NCBI RefSeq assembly: GCF_947507565.1
Contig: NC_089175.1
Span: 2,593,733-2,657,732, forward strand
Length of the DNA: 64,000 nucleotides
Source: Oscarella lobularis
Lineage: Eukaryota > Porifera > Homoscleromorpha > Homosclerophorida > Oscarellidae
Reading direction: 5' to 3'
The notes under the pieces were generated by a model. The model searched no databases, was not told the origin of the DNA, and worked only from the letters and a program-made list of their open reading frames with translations. Below are positions 15,001-30,000 of this stretch, piece by piece. Every line of letters starts with the position of its first letter. The first letter of the stretch is position 1. A program made the position numbers and the translations under genes.

Positions 15001-18000
15001 GGCGTTCAATTACACCGGCGGAAAATGTTCGGTCGGAACGTTTTGTCCCGAAGGGTCTTCCTATCCGGTTGACTGTACATCAGGCCAATACTGCTCGAGC
15101 GACCGATTGGCATCTCCGTCAGGATACTGTGCTGCCGGATTTTTCTGCAGTCGTGGATCCGTTCGAGCGGATCCGCCTGAAGGATTGTGCCCCGCTGGTC
15201 ACTTCTGCCCCAACGGATCGGCGATTCCGACTAAATGCGACGCAGGGAGCTACGCGCCGGATACGGGCGGCGTGTCGCAAGACGATTGCTTACCGTGTAC
15301 ACCGGGGACTTACTGCAGCAAACGCGGGCTTACCAAGCCAAGTGGAAATTGTAGCGCTGGATACTATTGCCCTGAAGGGCAGCAATCGCCGACTCCAGCT
15401 GGATTTGAATGCACAAAAGGACACTTTTGCTCAGTGGGAAGTCGTCTACCGGAGCCGTGTCCTTCCGGATTGTATCAAGATGAAGACGGTGGAATTGAAT
15501 GTAAGTTGTGTCCAACTGGAAAATACTGCGACAATACGGAAGCTAACGAAACGGGTTGCCTGTTCCGATTCGACACTACCGTCGGCGTCGTCATACCGTC
15601 GGTTTGCCCGTCCGGACATTACTGTCTCAACGGAACGTCAAGCGCATTTGAACATCCGTGTCCAACAGGAACGTTCAACAACCGAACTGGTCTTTCTGCC
15701 GTAGCGCATTGCCAGAGCTGTTCGCCAGGAAAGTATTGCGGTACAAAAGGACTGAGCAATCCGACTGGGTTGTGCGATTCGGGCTACTTCTGTCATAGCG
15801 GAGCTGATCGACCCAATCCGAGAGACGGCGTCACTGGAGATATTTGTCCCGCTGGATCGTTCTGTCCGGCCGGTTCGACTCGAGGAACGCTCTGTCCCGA
15901 AGGAACGTTCAGCAACGTGACGGGACTGCGGCAGAGTTCGCAGTGTCGACAATGCACGCCGGGTCACAATTGCGCAACGAAAGGCTTGACGGCACCGACG
16001 GGTCCGTGTTCTCCTGGCCACTTTTGTCGTCTCGGCGCCGTAAAGCCGAATCCAGTCGGCGAGAGCTACGGCGATGTTTGCACTACGGGTCATTACTGCA
16101 TTGAGGGAACGGCGTCGCCAGAGCCTTGTTCATCAGGAACGTATTTACCGACTACAGGCGCGAATAGCAGTGACGATTGCGTGCTGTGCGATCCAGGGAA
16201 GTACTGTCTGTCACCGGGCCTGAACGCAGTAACGGGAAACTGCAGCGAAGGATACTACTGCGTACGTGGGGCAAACAATAGTCGGCCACGCGACGGACAG
16301 ACGGGCGATATTTGCCCTGTAGGATCTTTTTGTCCTGAAGGCTCGGCGTATCATATTCGATGTTTGGTGACGACTTACATGGATGCAGTGGGCGCCGCCG
16401 CTTGTTATGCCTGTCCTGAAAGATTCTACTGTCCGGGCGGCGAAGCGCAAATTGACTGTCCTGCGGGATCGTTTTGTCCGGCGGAGTCGGGAAATCCTCA
16501 ACCTTGCCCGAGAGGAACACTTAGTACCAGTTTGAATCTAAGAAATGCGTCCGAATGCGGACAATGCAGTCCGGGCTCCTATTGCGATTCATTGGGTCAG
16601 ACGAACGTGACCGGTCCGTGCGACGCCGGATATTATTGCGAATCGGGTGTAGATACGCCGACTCCGGGAATTCTAAGTCATCTCGGCGAAGGTGATATCT
16701 GCCCTGTGGGACACTTTTGCCCTCAAGGAAGCGAACGACCTCTTCCGTGCGAAGCGGGAACGTATAACAACGGAACAGGCAGAGCGACTTGTCTCGTTTG
16801 CCCGGCTCGATACTACTGTCTCGCGCAAGCAGTCACGTATGAAAACACGCCGTGTCCAGCGGGATATTACTGCCCAGCAGGAACAAAGAATGCCAATCAG
16901 TTTCCGTGTCCACCTGGAACTCTTAACAATCGCACAAAAGGTGGCAGCAAAGAAGGATCGTGTCAACCGTGTCCGGCCGGAGAATATTGTGCGAGTCACG
17001 CTCTGAGTCAATCGACGGGAAAATGTGCTCCCGGGTGGTACTGCACCGGAGGATCGGCATCACCGAGACCTACGGCTCGAAATCTCGCTTCAAATATTTC
17101 CGAGTGCTCGTGCCCGGCGTTGAATTACACAGGCGGTCGATGCTGGCCGGGAACGTTTTGTCCAGAAGGCTCGGCCTATCCTTTGCAATGCACAGGCGGT
17201 TCGTACTGCAGCCGAAACGAACTCAGCTTGCCAAACGGACTATGCGCAAGCGGATACTATTGCCCTGGCGGAGCGAAGCAGCCTGATCCTCCTAACACCC
17301 CCTGTCCACCAGGTTCCTATTGCCCAACGGGATCGGCCGCTCCGACAGGCTGCCCTATCAGAACTTTCTCCAATCAAACGGGACTGACTAATGATAGCGA
17401 ATGTTCGGCTTGCACCGAAGGATCTTTCTGCGCTGGCGTCGGTCTTACGACTCCAACCGGCCAATGCGATGCTAAATTTTATTGTCCGAGTGGTCAAAGG
17501 GAAGCTACACCGATCGACTACGTTTGCCCAAGAGGACATTTTTGCGTGAAAGGATCTGCGATACCGGCGCCGTGTTCTCCGGGAAGTTATTCGCCTTCAG
17601 AAGGAGCGAGTCGATGCGTTTCGTGCCCGGCATCGTACTACTGCGATCCGCACGAGAGCTCGTCAAATACGTCTATTTGTATAGCGAGATCTGACAACAC
17701 GTTCGGCGTGTACGTTCCCGCCTTATGTCCGCCCGGTTACTACTGTCCAAACGGGACCGAGTACGGTCAACAGTATCCCTGTCCGAACGGAACTTTCAGC
17801 AATCAGTCGGGTCTTCACAGCGAGTATCAGTGCACGAACTGCACAGCGGGAAATTTCTGCGGATCCACGGGACTGACGAAGCCGACCGGCGAATGTTCGC
17901 CGGGTTATTATTGCAACAGACGGGCCGCAGTTCCGAATCCTCTCGACGATATCACGGGAAACGTGTGTCCACCTGGTCGATTTTGTCCGGCGGGATCGTC

Positions 18001-21000
18001 TTTCTTGGGAGAACGCTGTCCGAAAGGAACCTTCAGCAATTCATCTGGCTTAGTAACGAGCAGTCAATGTAGGGCCTGCACTGCGGGAAGATACTGCGAC
18101 AGCGAAGGCCTAACGAAACCGTCGGGTTTGTGCGACGCTGGTCATTTCTGCTCAGGCGGCGCTATAGAGTCGAATCCAGTTGGAAAGTCGTACGGGGACG
18201 TCTGCTATGCCGGTCACTATTGCCCCAACGGAACGGCGACTCCGCACAAGTGTCCGCTTGGCACGTATCTCAACGTAACCGGAGAGAAATCAGAAAGCGA
18301 TTGCACGCCTTGCGACGGTGGAAAATATTGCGGCACCAAAGGATTGACGTCGCCGACGGACGACTGCAAAGAGGGCTACTTCTGTTCGTCGCGATCTCCG
18401 ACAGCGACTCCGGTCGACGGCGTCGTCGGCAACGTATGTCCGGCGGGATTTTTCTGCGTGAAAGGATCGTCTCAGCCGTCGGCATGTCTTCCCGGAACGT
18501 ACGTCAATCACACGAAATCAGATCGATGCTACGCTTGTCCGGAACGTTTTCACTGCGTGCGCGGATTCACGCCGGATCCCTGTCCGGCCGGCTATTATTG
18601 CGGAGCGTCCGTTGGCTTTGATTACGAACCTTGTCCTGCCGGTACTTTCAGCTCGATTACGGGCTTGCAAAATGCTAGCGAGTGCCAGCAATGTCTCGGT
18701 GGTCGATACTGCGCTGACGTTGGCCAAACGAACGTTACCGGTTTGTGTTCTCCTGGTTACTATTGCGAGCGCGGTGTGAACACGTCGTTTCCAAACGGTG
18801 GAAACACTGGAGATGGTGCGATTTGCCCTGTGGGACATTATTGTCCTGAAGGTTCGTCGTCGCCGATTGGGTGTCCAGCCGGAACGTATAACAATCGAAC
18901 GGGCCAAGCGAAGTGCGTGGACTGTCCGTCGGGTTACTACTGCCTTCAATCGTTCGTCACGTATCTCTTTACCGTCTGCCCTACGGGTAACTATTGTCCA
19001 ACGGGTACAAAAGCGCCGGGCGAATTTCCGTGTCCACCTGGAACGTTCAACGAGTATCGCGGCGCAGTGAGCGAATCGTCGTGCAGCGATTGTCCGGGCG
19101 GAAAATATTGTGGCGGAGAGGGATTGAATGCGCCGACGGGCGACTGCTCGCCGGGATGGTATTGCACAGGACGCGCGAATTCGTCGAAACCGCAGCCGGT
19201 CATTGACTCTTGCAACGCATCTCATTGTTCGTGTCCGTCGGGGAACTATACGGGTGGAAAATGTTCGCCGGGAACGTTCTGTCCTGAAGGATCGAGTTTT
19301 CCGCTTCTATGCACGCCGGGAAGTTATTGCGGCGACTACGAACTGAGTCGTCCGAGTGGAGAATGCGTTGCCGGCTACTACTGTAGCTGTGGCAACAAAG
19401 TGCCGAATCCAGGCGATGGAATTTGCCCGTCGGGTCATTATTGCGAGAATGGAACGGCAGTTCCCACTCCTTGTCCGTCTGGCTTTTTCTCGCCCGATTT
19501 TGGCAATACAGGCTTTTCAAACTGTCGTTTGTGCACGCCGGGTTCCTATTGCGGTGGAACGGGCAATTCTCTTCCCGACGGCGTCTGCGATCAAGGCTAC
19601 TACTGCCCAGAAGGTCAAAACGTGTCGACTCCTAACGCGTTTGTTTGTCCGCTAGGACATTTCTGTCCATCAAACAGCAGTTTGCCACTTGACTGTCCGT
19701 CGGGAGCATATCAAGACGAATTCGGAAGATGGCAATGCAAAGCGTGTCCTCCTGGAAAGTATTGCGATTCGGTCGAATTAAACGGCGGCGTTGTAATCCC
19801 GTCGAGTTGCCCACCTGGATCGTATTGTCCTTCTGAAACGGCGACGGCGCGCGAACACCTTTGTCCCAATGGAACTTTCAGCAATAAAACGGATTTGGAA
19901 ACGGTGGCCGAATGCGTAGACTGTTCGCCTGGATTCTACTGCGGATCAACGGGTCTAACGGAACCAACAGGGCCTTGCGCGGCGGGATTCTACTGCAAGA
20001 AAGCAGCGAAAGTCTTAGACCCAACTGACGGTTTTACTGGTGATATTTGCCCTGTTGGACTCTACTGCGAAGCTGGATCGTCAGTTGGGGTGAAATGCCC
20101 AGTCGGAACTTTCAATAACATCACCGGTTTGAGAGACGAGTCGGAGTGCGAGTCGTGCCCTGGCGGAAATTTCTGCACAGAGAAAGGTTTGTCGATTCCG
20201 AGCGGAAAATGCTTTGCGGGATACTTTTGCTCATCTCGAGCGGTTCTGCCGAATCCTAGAAACGAATCGTACGGCGACGTGTGTCCGAGCGGTTCTTATT
20301 GTCCGCAGGGCACGCACACGCCGCGGCTTTGCCCAGTAGGAACGTATTTGAACACGACAGGTGCAACGAAACGCGATCAATGCTCTGCGTGCGATCCCGG
20401 CTCGTTTTGTCATCGACTCGGTCAAGTCCAAGTGAGCGGTCCGTGCAGCGAAGGATTCTATTGCACTCTGGCGGCAAACAGTAGTCGTCCGATAGACGGA
20501 GGCGTAACGGGCGATATTTGCCCTGTCGGACATTATTGCGAAGAAGGAAGCAGCCAGCCATCTCCTTGTCAGAACGGCACTTACATGAATCACACAAAAG
20601 CGTCTGAATGTTACGTATGTCCCGAGGGATTTTACTGCATAAATCGAGTTTTTCCTGTCGTTTGTCCGAAAGGATTTTACTGTCCTGAAGGAACTGGATA
20701 CGATAGGCAAAAGTGTCCAACGGGAACCTTCAGCGATGCCGTCGGCTTGCACGCGGAGATTCAGTGCAAATCTTGTACACCTGGATACTATTGCGATCAG
20801 TTGGGAGCGACCAGTGAGAGCGGACTCTGCGCTGAAGGATACTATTGCGAGGAAGGATTGGATCGACGTGTTCCCGTCGGTCTTTTCAAGGGTCGAGGAG
20901 GTTTTTGCCCAGTCGGATCGTTTTGCCCGGAAGGCAGCGCTTCTCCGCGCGGTTGCCTGCCAGGAACGTACAACAGTCACACTCACCAAGCGAACTGTAC

Positions 21001-24000
21001 TCAATGCGAGCCGGGTTTCTACTGTCTCATCAATTCGACGACCTTTTCCGACGCGCCGTGTCCTGCAGGATTTTACTGTCCAGCGGGAACCGAATTCGCC
21101 TATCAATTCCCTTGTCCAGCGGGAACGTATAACAATCGAACGATGGGTCAGAGCGCAAGGGATTGTTTATTGTGTCCACCGGGAAAATATTGCGGCGAAG
21201 AAGGCCTGAGCGTTCCTTCAGGACTGTGCGCGCCGGGATATTACTGCAGTCGAGGCGCTCTCGCAGCCAAGCCCCATCCCACTTACAATGACAGCTACGC
21301 GACAAACGATTTCGCTTCGTGTCCTTATCAGCCAATCAACGGAACGGGCGGAATTTGTCCGCGAGGAACGTACTGTCCTCGAGGCGCGTCGACTCCACTT
21401 GACTGTCCGCCCGGTTACTACTGCGATCGAAGCGGCTTGGAACAAGCGACGGGTTTTTGCCACGCAGGGTTTTTCTGCGCGGGCGGAGACTTTTTACCAA
21501 ATGCCGTTCAATGCTCCAGAGGTCACTACTGCCCTGAAGGAACTTCCGTCGAGCAACGATGCCCGCCGGGAACGTTTTCTAACGTAACAGGTAGTCGAAG
21601 TTTCAACGATTGTATTCCCTGCACGGCCGGCTACTACTGCGAGGGCTACGCGCAGACGGAACCTTCGGGCTTGTGTAGTCAAGGCTACTATTGTCCTGGC
21701 GGACAAAATCGATCCGAACCGTTGGATTTCGTCTGTTCGACGGGTCACTTTTGCTTGGAAGGAAGCGGAAATCAAACGGGATGTCCATCAGGCACGTATC
21801 AGGATCACTGGGGACAACACAATTGCACGGAATGTCCGGCGGGAAAATTCTGCGAAGCGTTTGGCGACTACGAAGATCTCGACGTGCCGTTGACGAATAA
21901 TACAGGATTTACAGGAAGATTTAAAAGCTTGCGCGGCGTTGTCGTGCCGTCCGTGTGCCCTCGCGGATCGTATTGTCCGCCTGGAACGAAATCGGCTACT
22001 CAGCATCTTTGCCCGCTCGGAACGTACGGCTCGAAAGAAGGCTTGTACGACGAAAGTCGATGTACCGACTGTCCGGCGACGTTTTATTGTGGAATAGCGG
22101 GCGGAACGAACGTGACTGGCATTTGCAGCGCAGGTCACTATTGCGAATTGGGTGCGTCTGTTGCAACACCGACCGACAATCGTACGGGTGGCCTTTGCCT
22201 ACCAGGACGCTACTGCGAAGAGGGATCGACTCTAGTCGCGAAAAATTGTCCGATAGGAACTTACATGGACGAATACGGCGCGGCGAGAGCAGGCGACTGT
22301 AAGCCGTGTACTGCGGGATACTATTGCGGCGCTACAGGAGTGACGACATCGATGGGAAGTGGACGATGCGGCGCTGGACATTATTGCTTGCAAGGAAGTT
22401 CAGAATCGCACCCTGTGGGAGAATCGTACGGCGATCGGTGTCCCATCGGGCATTATTGTCGCATAGGAACAGCGAAGCCGTCACCTTGTCCGAGCGGAAA
22501 GTATCTGTCTTCAGTTGGCAACGACGACGAGTCGGATTGCGTTTCGTGCGACGAAGGATATTACTGTCGTCGCGTTGGAAGTAGCAACGTAACGGATGAA
22601 TGCAGTGCGGGGTACTATTGCCTCGGAGGAGCGAACACTAGCACGCCGACTGACGGCATCACTGGAGACATTTGTCCGGTCGGGGCGTTTTGCCCGAGAG
22701 GATCGCCCACGTATCTTGACTGTCTAAATGGAACGTTTATGAATCACACGGGCGCGTCCGAGTGCTACGTCTGTCCGGCTGGTCACTACTGCACGGAGAG
22801 AAGTCGAGCGTTGGCGTGTCCGCGTGGATTTTACTGTCCCGAAGGCACGGGTGCTGATTGGAGGCCATGCCCGCGAGGAACCTTTGGCGCAAGTCAGGGT
22901 CTTAGTCGCTCGAATCAGTGCACGCCTTGTCACGGAGGTAGCTATTGCGAAGCAGCGGGAAGCGACTCGGTAACGGGTTCGTGTCGAGAGGGATTCTACT
23001 GCACGTCCGGCGTGGACCTGATCTCGCCGGTGCAGGGAGTAAGCAACCATCGCGGAAACGGGAGCGTTTGTCCGGCTGGTCATTATTGTCCGACTGGCAC
23101 GACGTTTCCACGAAAGTGTCCAGCTGGAACGTACACGAACGTATCTCAACAGGAAGAGTGTGTGGATTGCATCGCCGGATTTTACTGCCCCGAAGGAACG
23201 ATCACCTACGAGAATAAACCGTGCCCCGTCGGTCACTACTGTCCTAATGGCACTCAGAGCGCTTTTCAACATCCTTGCTCACCTGGAACGTATAATCCTG
23301 TCGAACAGGCGACCGACGATTCGGCTTGTCTGTCTTGCCCTCCCGGTCAATACTGCAGCAGTCCCGGCCTCTCGACTCCAAGTGGCAACTGTAGCGCGGG
23401 ATTCTTCTGCACCGGGGGATCGGACACGGCAACTCCTTTGCCGTCAGTAAACGAAACGATATCGTACGTGTCTCAGTGTTCGTGTCAGGAAGCGGCATCG
23501 CCGGGTGGCAAATGCTGGCCGGGTTTCTACTGCCCGGAAGGATCGTCGTGTCCGACGCCGTGCTCGAGTGGAAGTTACTGCGAAGACCACGGACTTTCAT
23601 CGCCAACCGGGTTGTGCGACTCGGGCTATTACTGCGACGGAAACGCTTCTGAAGCGAGACCGCCGCACCGACGGTGTCCGGCTGGTTTCTATTGCCCGAG
23701 AGGAACAGGTGTGCCGTATCCTTGTCCAATCGGAACATTCTCCAGCGATGTTGGCAATATCGAAGTTAGTCAGTGTTTGGCGTGTACGCCAGGCTTTTAC
23801 TGCGACGGCGCGGGTTTGACGGCACCGCGAGGAGAGTGCAGCGCCGGATTCTACTGCCCGGAAAATCAAACGGTACCTACACCGCCAACGTTTAAATGTC
23901 CTAAAGGAAATCGATGTCCCAATGGAAGCGCTGTGCCGTTGCCTTGTCCAGCAGGCGAATATCAGCCAAGAGAACAAGCGAGCTCGTGTCGAGACTGTCC

Positions 24001-27000
24001 GGAAGGCTACTACTGCGATCCCGTCGAGTTGGGTAATAATAGCTCTCGCGGCATCATCGTTCCAATCGATTGCCCTGTCGGATATTTCTGTCCTATTCGA
24101 ACGGCGAGTGCTCGCGAACATCCTTGCTCGCCTGGAAGCTACGGCAACGTGACGAATTTGATCAGTTTAGCCGATTGTCTTGCTTGTCCGGCTGGTCTCT
24201 ACTGCGAGGGAAGCGGTCTTTCGAAACCGACTGGTAACTGCCAAGCCGGTCATCTTTGTTTCAGTGGTGCGAAATCATCTACGCCAACCGACGGAACGAC
24301 TGGAGATATTTGTCCCAAAGGGCAATACTGTCTTGAAGGAACGAGCAGCGGGTTTGATTGTCCGCCAGGCACGTATAACAACAAGACCGGACTTCTTTCA
24401 GTAGACCAGTGTACTCCCTGTGAAGCCGGCTACTACTGTCCGAGTTTCGGTCACCAGGATCCTTACGCTTTCTGCAACGAAGGCCACTTTTGTTTGAAAG
24501 GTTCGACGGAATCAGCTCCAATCAATAAAACGTATGGCGATCTGTGTCTTGCTGGGCATTATTGTCCGGTTGGCTCCGCGCAGTCGCTTCCTTGTCAGCC
24601 TGGAACGTATCTTCCGTCGCGCGGAGCGAATTCGTCTACGGCGTGCCTGCCGTGCTCAGGTGGACACTATTGCGGCGGTTGGGGATTGACGGAAGTAAGC
24701 GGGAAATGCGCCGAAGGATACTATTGCTTGAGCGGAGCGGCGAGTTCGACTCCGACGGATTTGGTGACGGGCGGCATATGTCCCAAAGGTTCGTTCTGTG
24801 TCGAAGGCTCCTCGTTCCATCAGTTCTGCGCCAACGGAACGTATACGAATCATTCGGGAGCGCGAGAATGCTACGTTTGCCCAATCGGGTTCTTCTGCAT
24901 CGACGGCGTGGTACCTCAATCGTGTTCGCAAGGCTACTACTGTCCTAAAGGAACGGGCTTCGATCTCGTTCCCTGTCCGCAAGGAACGTATGGAAATCGA
25001 ACGGGTTTGCGCTCGGTTGATCAGTGCCGCGACTGCGACGGCGGTCGCGCGTGCGGCGGCGTTGGACTCACTCGCCCGTCGGATTTCTGTGATGCCGGCT
25101 TTTATTGTCATTCGGGCGTGAACGTGAGCGCTCCTGCAAGCGGCGTTCACACGGGAATTGGCGGGCCGTGCGACAGCGGACATTTCTGTCCCGTTGGCAC
25201 ACAAACTCCGATACCGTGCCCAGCTGGAAAATATTCGTCTGCCGGAAAAGCTGAATGCAGCGTTTGTCCAGCGGGTTCTTTCTGCCTTGAAATGACGGAA
25301 AATCCATCTGCATGTCCACCAGGCTACTTTTGTCCGTCTGGCACGAAGTACAGCACTCAATATCCGTGTCGTCCCGGCTATTTTAACAACGCTACCGCTG
25401 CCGCAAACGAAAGCGAAGGCTGTAAGCCATGTCCACCAGGTAGCTATTGCGATCAGCACGGCTTGGCTCAACCGAGCGGATTGTGCGACGAGGGATTTTA
25501 TTGTTCGGGAGCGTCCTCCAGTTCTCGCCCGTTCGTCTCAAGTTCGATCTTGACTATAAAGAACGTGTCGTCGACTGCCAACGGAACGAACGTGACGACA
25601 TACAGCAATGTAACGGAATTTAGTGGTTCAGCTTGCTTCGACAAATTCGACTGCGTCTGTCCGGAACTGAACAAATCGACGGGCGGAATTTGTCCGCCGA
25701 AGTTTTTCTGCCCACTCGGATCTCCCGAACCGTCTCCGTGTACAGGCGGAATGTATTGCAGTGAGTACGGACTAGCCAAGCCGACGGGACTTTGCTCGAA
25801 GGGATTCTACTGCCGAGTTTCGAGCACTCCAGATCAGTATATATGCCCACCGGGGCGATATTGTCCACAAGGAACCGAAGTTCCTATTGACTGTCCCATC
25901 GGAACGTACTCGCCTTCGTACGGCAACGAACGCCTTGGCGATTGCTTGCCATGCAGGCCGGGCGAATATTGCGGCAGCACGGGATTGAATCAAACGTCGG
26001 GTAAATGTCGCGCAGGATACTATTGTCCCGGAAATCAAACTGTCGACTCTCCCGTCGCATTTTCTTGCCCAGCTGGACATTTTTGCGTCGAGGGAAGCGC
26101 TCGAGAGGTCGTATGTCCGCCCGGAACGTATCAAAGTGGGACGGGGAAAGACCGATGTGACGTATGCCCGGCGGGATTCTATTGCGATTATTCGGACGGT
26201 AGTAACAGCAATGTCGATCCGGTTGTTTGCCCGCACGGTTATTATTGTCCAAACGGAACCGGACAGAATTGGAAGCCGTGTTTGCCCGGAACGTTTGGCG
26301 AGCTTTTGGGTGGGAGTAGCGAGGACGATTGTTCGCCGTGTTTGCCGGGGAAATTCTGCGACGCGAAAGCGCTCACGGCGCCGAGCGGAAATTGCTCGGC
26401 GGGATTCTTCTGCGTCGGCAGCGATACGACGTCGATGCCGATCGAGGACGATTTCCTATCGGGTAGCGGAAGCGGGGAGAGCAACGACACGTTTAGAGTG
26501 AGCGGCGAATGTCCTATCGGCTTCTATTGTCCCGAAGGATCGTCGTCGCCGACTCTGTGCCCGTCGGGTAAACTGTCGCTCGTGACTCGCGTTGTCGATG
26601 TGAACGGCTGCGAAGATTGTCCGCCCGGTCGCTTTTGTCGAGTCGACGGATCTTCGCGATTGACAGAGGCGCCCAAGTGCGCTGCTGGTCATATCTGCAC
26701 CGGTGGATCGGCCACTCCGACGCCGCGTAATTTCGCCGAGGGAGGCTACATTTGTCCGGCGGGATTTTTCTGCGAAGAAGGCGCGATCGTCGAGGAAGGA
26801 TGTCATCTCGGATCGTACAATCCCAAAGAAAAACAGGGTTCTTGTCTTTCGTGCGATCCAGGCCATCTTTGTCCGGAGTTCAATATGACTAAGCCGCTGC
26901 CTTGCTTAGCGGGTCATTACTGTCCCACGGGAAGTTATCTCGCCGAGCCGTGTCCTCGGGGAACGTTCAGTGATGCGATTAGTCTTTCAAACCGTTCCGA

Positions 27001-30000
27001 GTGCCAATCGTGTCTTTTGGGAACGTATTGCGAACGCACGAATCTTACTCGTCCCGAAGGAAAGTGCAACGCCGGGTTTTTCTGTAACAGGCGTGCTGAC
27101 TCGCCGTCGCCTTCAGCGGATGCGTACGGCAATGGCCCGTGCGTCGAAGGACACTACTGCCCAGAAGGAACCGAAGCGCCTATCCCATGCCCACGCGGAC
27201 AAATGCGAAATATCACTGGCGGAAAATCGGTCGACGATTGTTCTCCTTGCTGGTCCGGATACTTTTGTCAATTGGAAGGTATGAGTCACCCGTCTGGATT
27301 CTGCTCGCCCGGGTACTATTGTCCCGAGGGCTACGGAAGCAATACGTCGACGCCGGCCGATCGTCTCTGCCCCAAAGGACACAAATGTTCCCTAGGATCC
27401 GTCGATCCGATGCCGTGCGAAGCAGGCTATTACCAGGACAGCGAAGGAGAAGCGAATTGCAAGATATGTCCTGCGGGATATCAGTGTCCAGCCCTTACAA
27501 TCAATCCAGAACCTTGCCCGAAACGTCATTACTGTCCAGAAGGAACGGGAAACAATCCGCCGACGTGTCTACCGGGATCGTACGCCAACGAGGATCGCGA
27601 CGGTCGATCGTTGCCGTCGCACTGCACTCCTTGTCCGACGTCGTCTTTCTGTCTTAGCGGCGAGATTGCCGGACCGTGTGCCGCCGGGTTTCTCTGCATA
27701 AGCGGAAATCCGTCGCCGGCGCCCGATTCGACGTTTCGCTTTTCGAACTACACGGATCAATTTGGAAATGTTTTACCCAACGTCTCGCTGACCGTCAACT
27801 GTTCCGCCGACATCTGCACTAGCGACGCGACGACGGCACATCCTATAGTCGGAGCTCTATGTCCTGCCGGTTCTTATTGTCCTGAAGGAACACTACTGCC
27901 CGTGCCGTGTCCGAACGACACGCTAAACGAGTACGAAGGTGCACAAAGTGTTTTCGACTGCGGTGCCTGTCCGGCTGGCTTTGAATGTCTTGAAGGCGAT
28001 CCTATTCCAAAGCCGTGTCCCCACGGTCACTACTGCCCAAGAGGCGACACGGCTCCCATACCGTGTCCGCGAAATCGCTATCGAAATCAAACGGCCGGTT
28101 CGAACGTAGGCGATTGCTCTCCGTGTCCGGCCGGATTCTTTTGCGACGACGTCGGAATTGTTGACTACGCGCCCTACTCGTGTCCTCCCGGACGCTATTG
28201 TCCAGGCGGCGAGGAGTCGCCGTATTGCGCTGGCGGCACCATGCGAAACGAAACGGGAGCGGCCGTACAGGACGAATGCTATTTCTGCCGGCCTGGCTAC
28301 TACTGTCCGCATCCACCACTAAACGAAAGTCACGTCGCTGGAATACCGTGTCCGTCCAAATACGTTTGTCCACAAGGATCGGCAAATTTCTCTCTATGTC
28401 CTCCGGGTTTCTTTTGTCCGCCCGTCACGGCGTCGCCTTACGACTGTCCGGCCGGCTTTTTCTGTCCAAACGGATCGGACTTCTCCACGCCGTGCGAATA
28501 TCCGAAGTACTGTCCGAATAACACCGCGGTTCCGTTGAGCTGCGGACCAGGCTACATCGCGCGTAATACGACGTCTCCAAATCGATCGAGCAAGGAAAAT
28601 TCGTGCCAAGCGTGTCCCGGTGGAACGTACAGCAACGAACGCGACGGGAAATATTGCAAGGATTGTCCGGCCGGTTACTATTGTCCAGAAGCTCTCACTA
28701 CGCCGCCAATCGATTGCACGGTGGGTCACTATTGCGAGGCTCTTTCTGCGTTTCCATCTCCGTGTTCCAACGGAACTCACAACCCATCGGTTCGATCAGT
28801 AAACGACTTGGCGTGTCGTTCGTGTGCCGTCGATACTTTCCAACCGTGGCACGGTCAAGAGTTTTGTCGTCCGTGCGGCAGCAGCGCGACAACGGCAAAT
28901 GCCGTTGGACACACGACGTGTCAGTGTATTGGAACGAATCGCGCTTTTCAGGTGTCGAACGGCGCTTGCATATGCCGTAGCGGCTATTCGTATTTCAGCG
29001 AGGCGGACGTGGAGGAGAGCGATACCGACGCTCGAGACTCGTGCTTGCCCAAAGTCGATCAGCTGTGTCAAGCGGGGCAGTTTCGCGATGCGGCGACGCG
29101 CCTGTGCGTGTCGACGATCGACTGTCGCGAACGATGTCGAAACGTTACGAGCAACTTGGATGCCGTGGAATTGGACGTCACTTTGGGTCGATGTGACTGC
29201 AAACAGTCGTCGGCGTTGTCGATTTGCGAAGGCGATTGTCCGTCAACAAAACCCGACCTCTCCGTTGTCATCCAGTCTGGAACACTTTCGGTAGAAATCA
29301 CGTCGACCGACGGCGGTGTTACGCACTTACAGTTGACGAATTCGTTCAGCTCGCCGAACGTCGGCACCACTGCCACGCACGTCGAAGTCGTTCAGACGGC
29401 GGACGGCGTCGGTTTTGCCGGCTACATCGCTCGCGATCCCGTTGAAGCGGAGGAAGCATTCGGCGTGGAATCACCCAGCAGAAAACGAAGAAAACGCGCC
29501 ACTGTTGCCGCGTCTCCTCCTCGCCAAAACACGGTCGCGAATCCGTTGGTTTGCCTCGTCGAAGGCGAAGCGATTGCATTTCGACTCTATCGGGTGAACG
29601 ACACTCACGTTCAATATCCCATCTATACGAAAGATCATCTGCTGAATTCGAACGAGGAGTTCGATTTCGGCGCCTTTACTCAACTAGCCGACTACCTTCA
29701 AGGCAACGTCACCATCGAAACGTTCGTTCACGTTTTCAACACTCCCGGCACGTACGTTTTTCACGATAGCGTCGATACCGTTCAAGAACTCATTGTCGTC
29801 GTCTTGCCGTCGTCGACCCAATGCCTGGCAGAAAACGGCTTACGAATGTTATCGCCGACGAGCTCGACGCTGACGGAGTTGAGCGTCAAGAAAGCGCCCG
29901 TTTCGAACACCGAACCGAACTGGGCGATAATATTCGGAGTCATCGGCACGATCGCATTCATCGTTCTCGTTCTTTTGATTGCCGTCATCGTGTGGCGACC

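Noticed and set aside
8687-25652. CRISPR-like or satellite array
   Set aside because: The periodicity is at the protein level in a continuous reading frame, with diverged DNA and no short identical repeat with spacers. The genome is eukaryotic.
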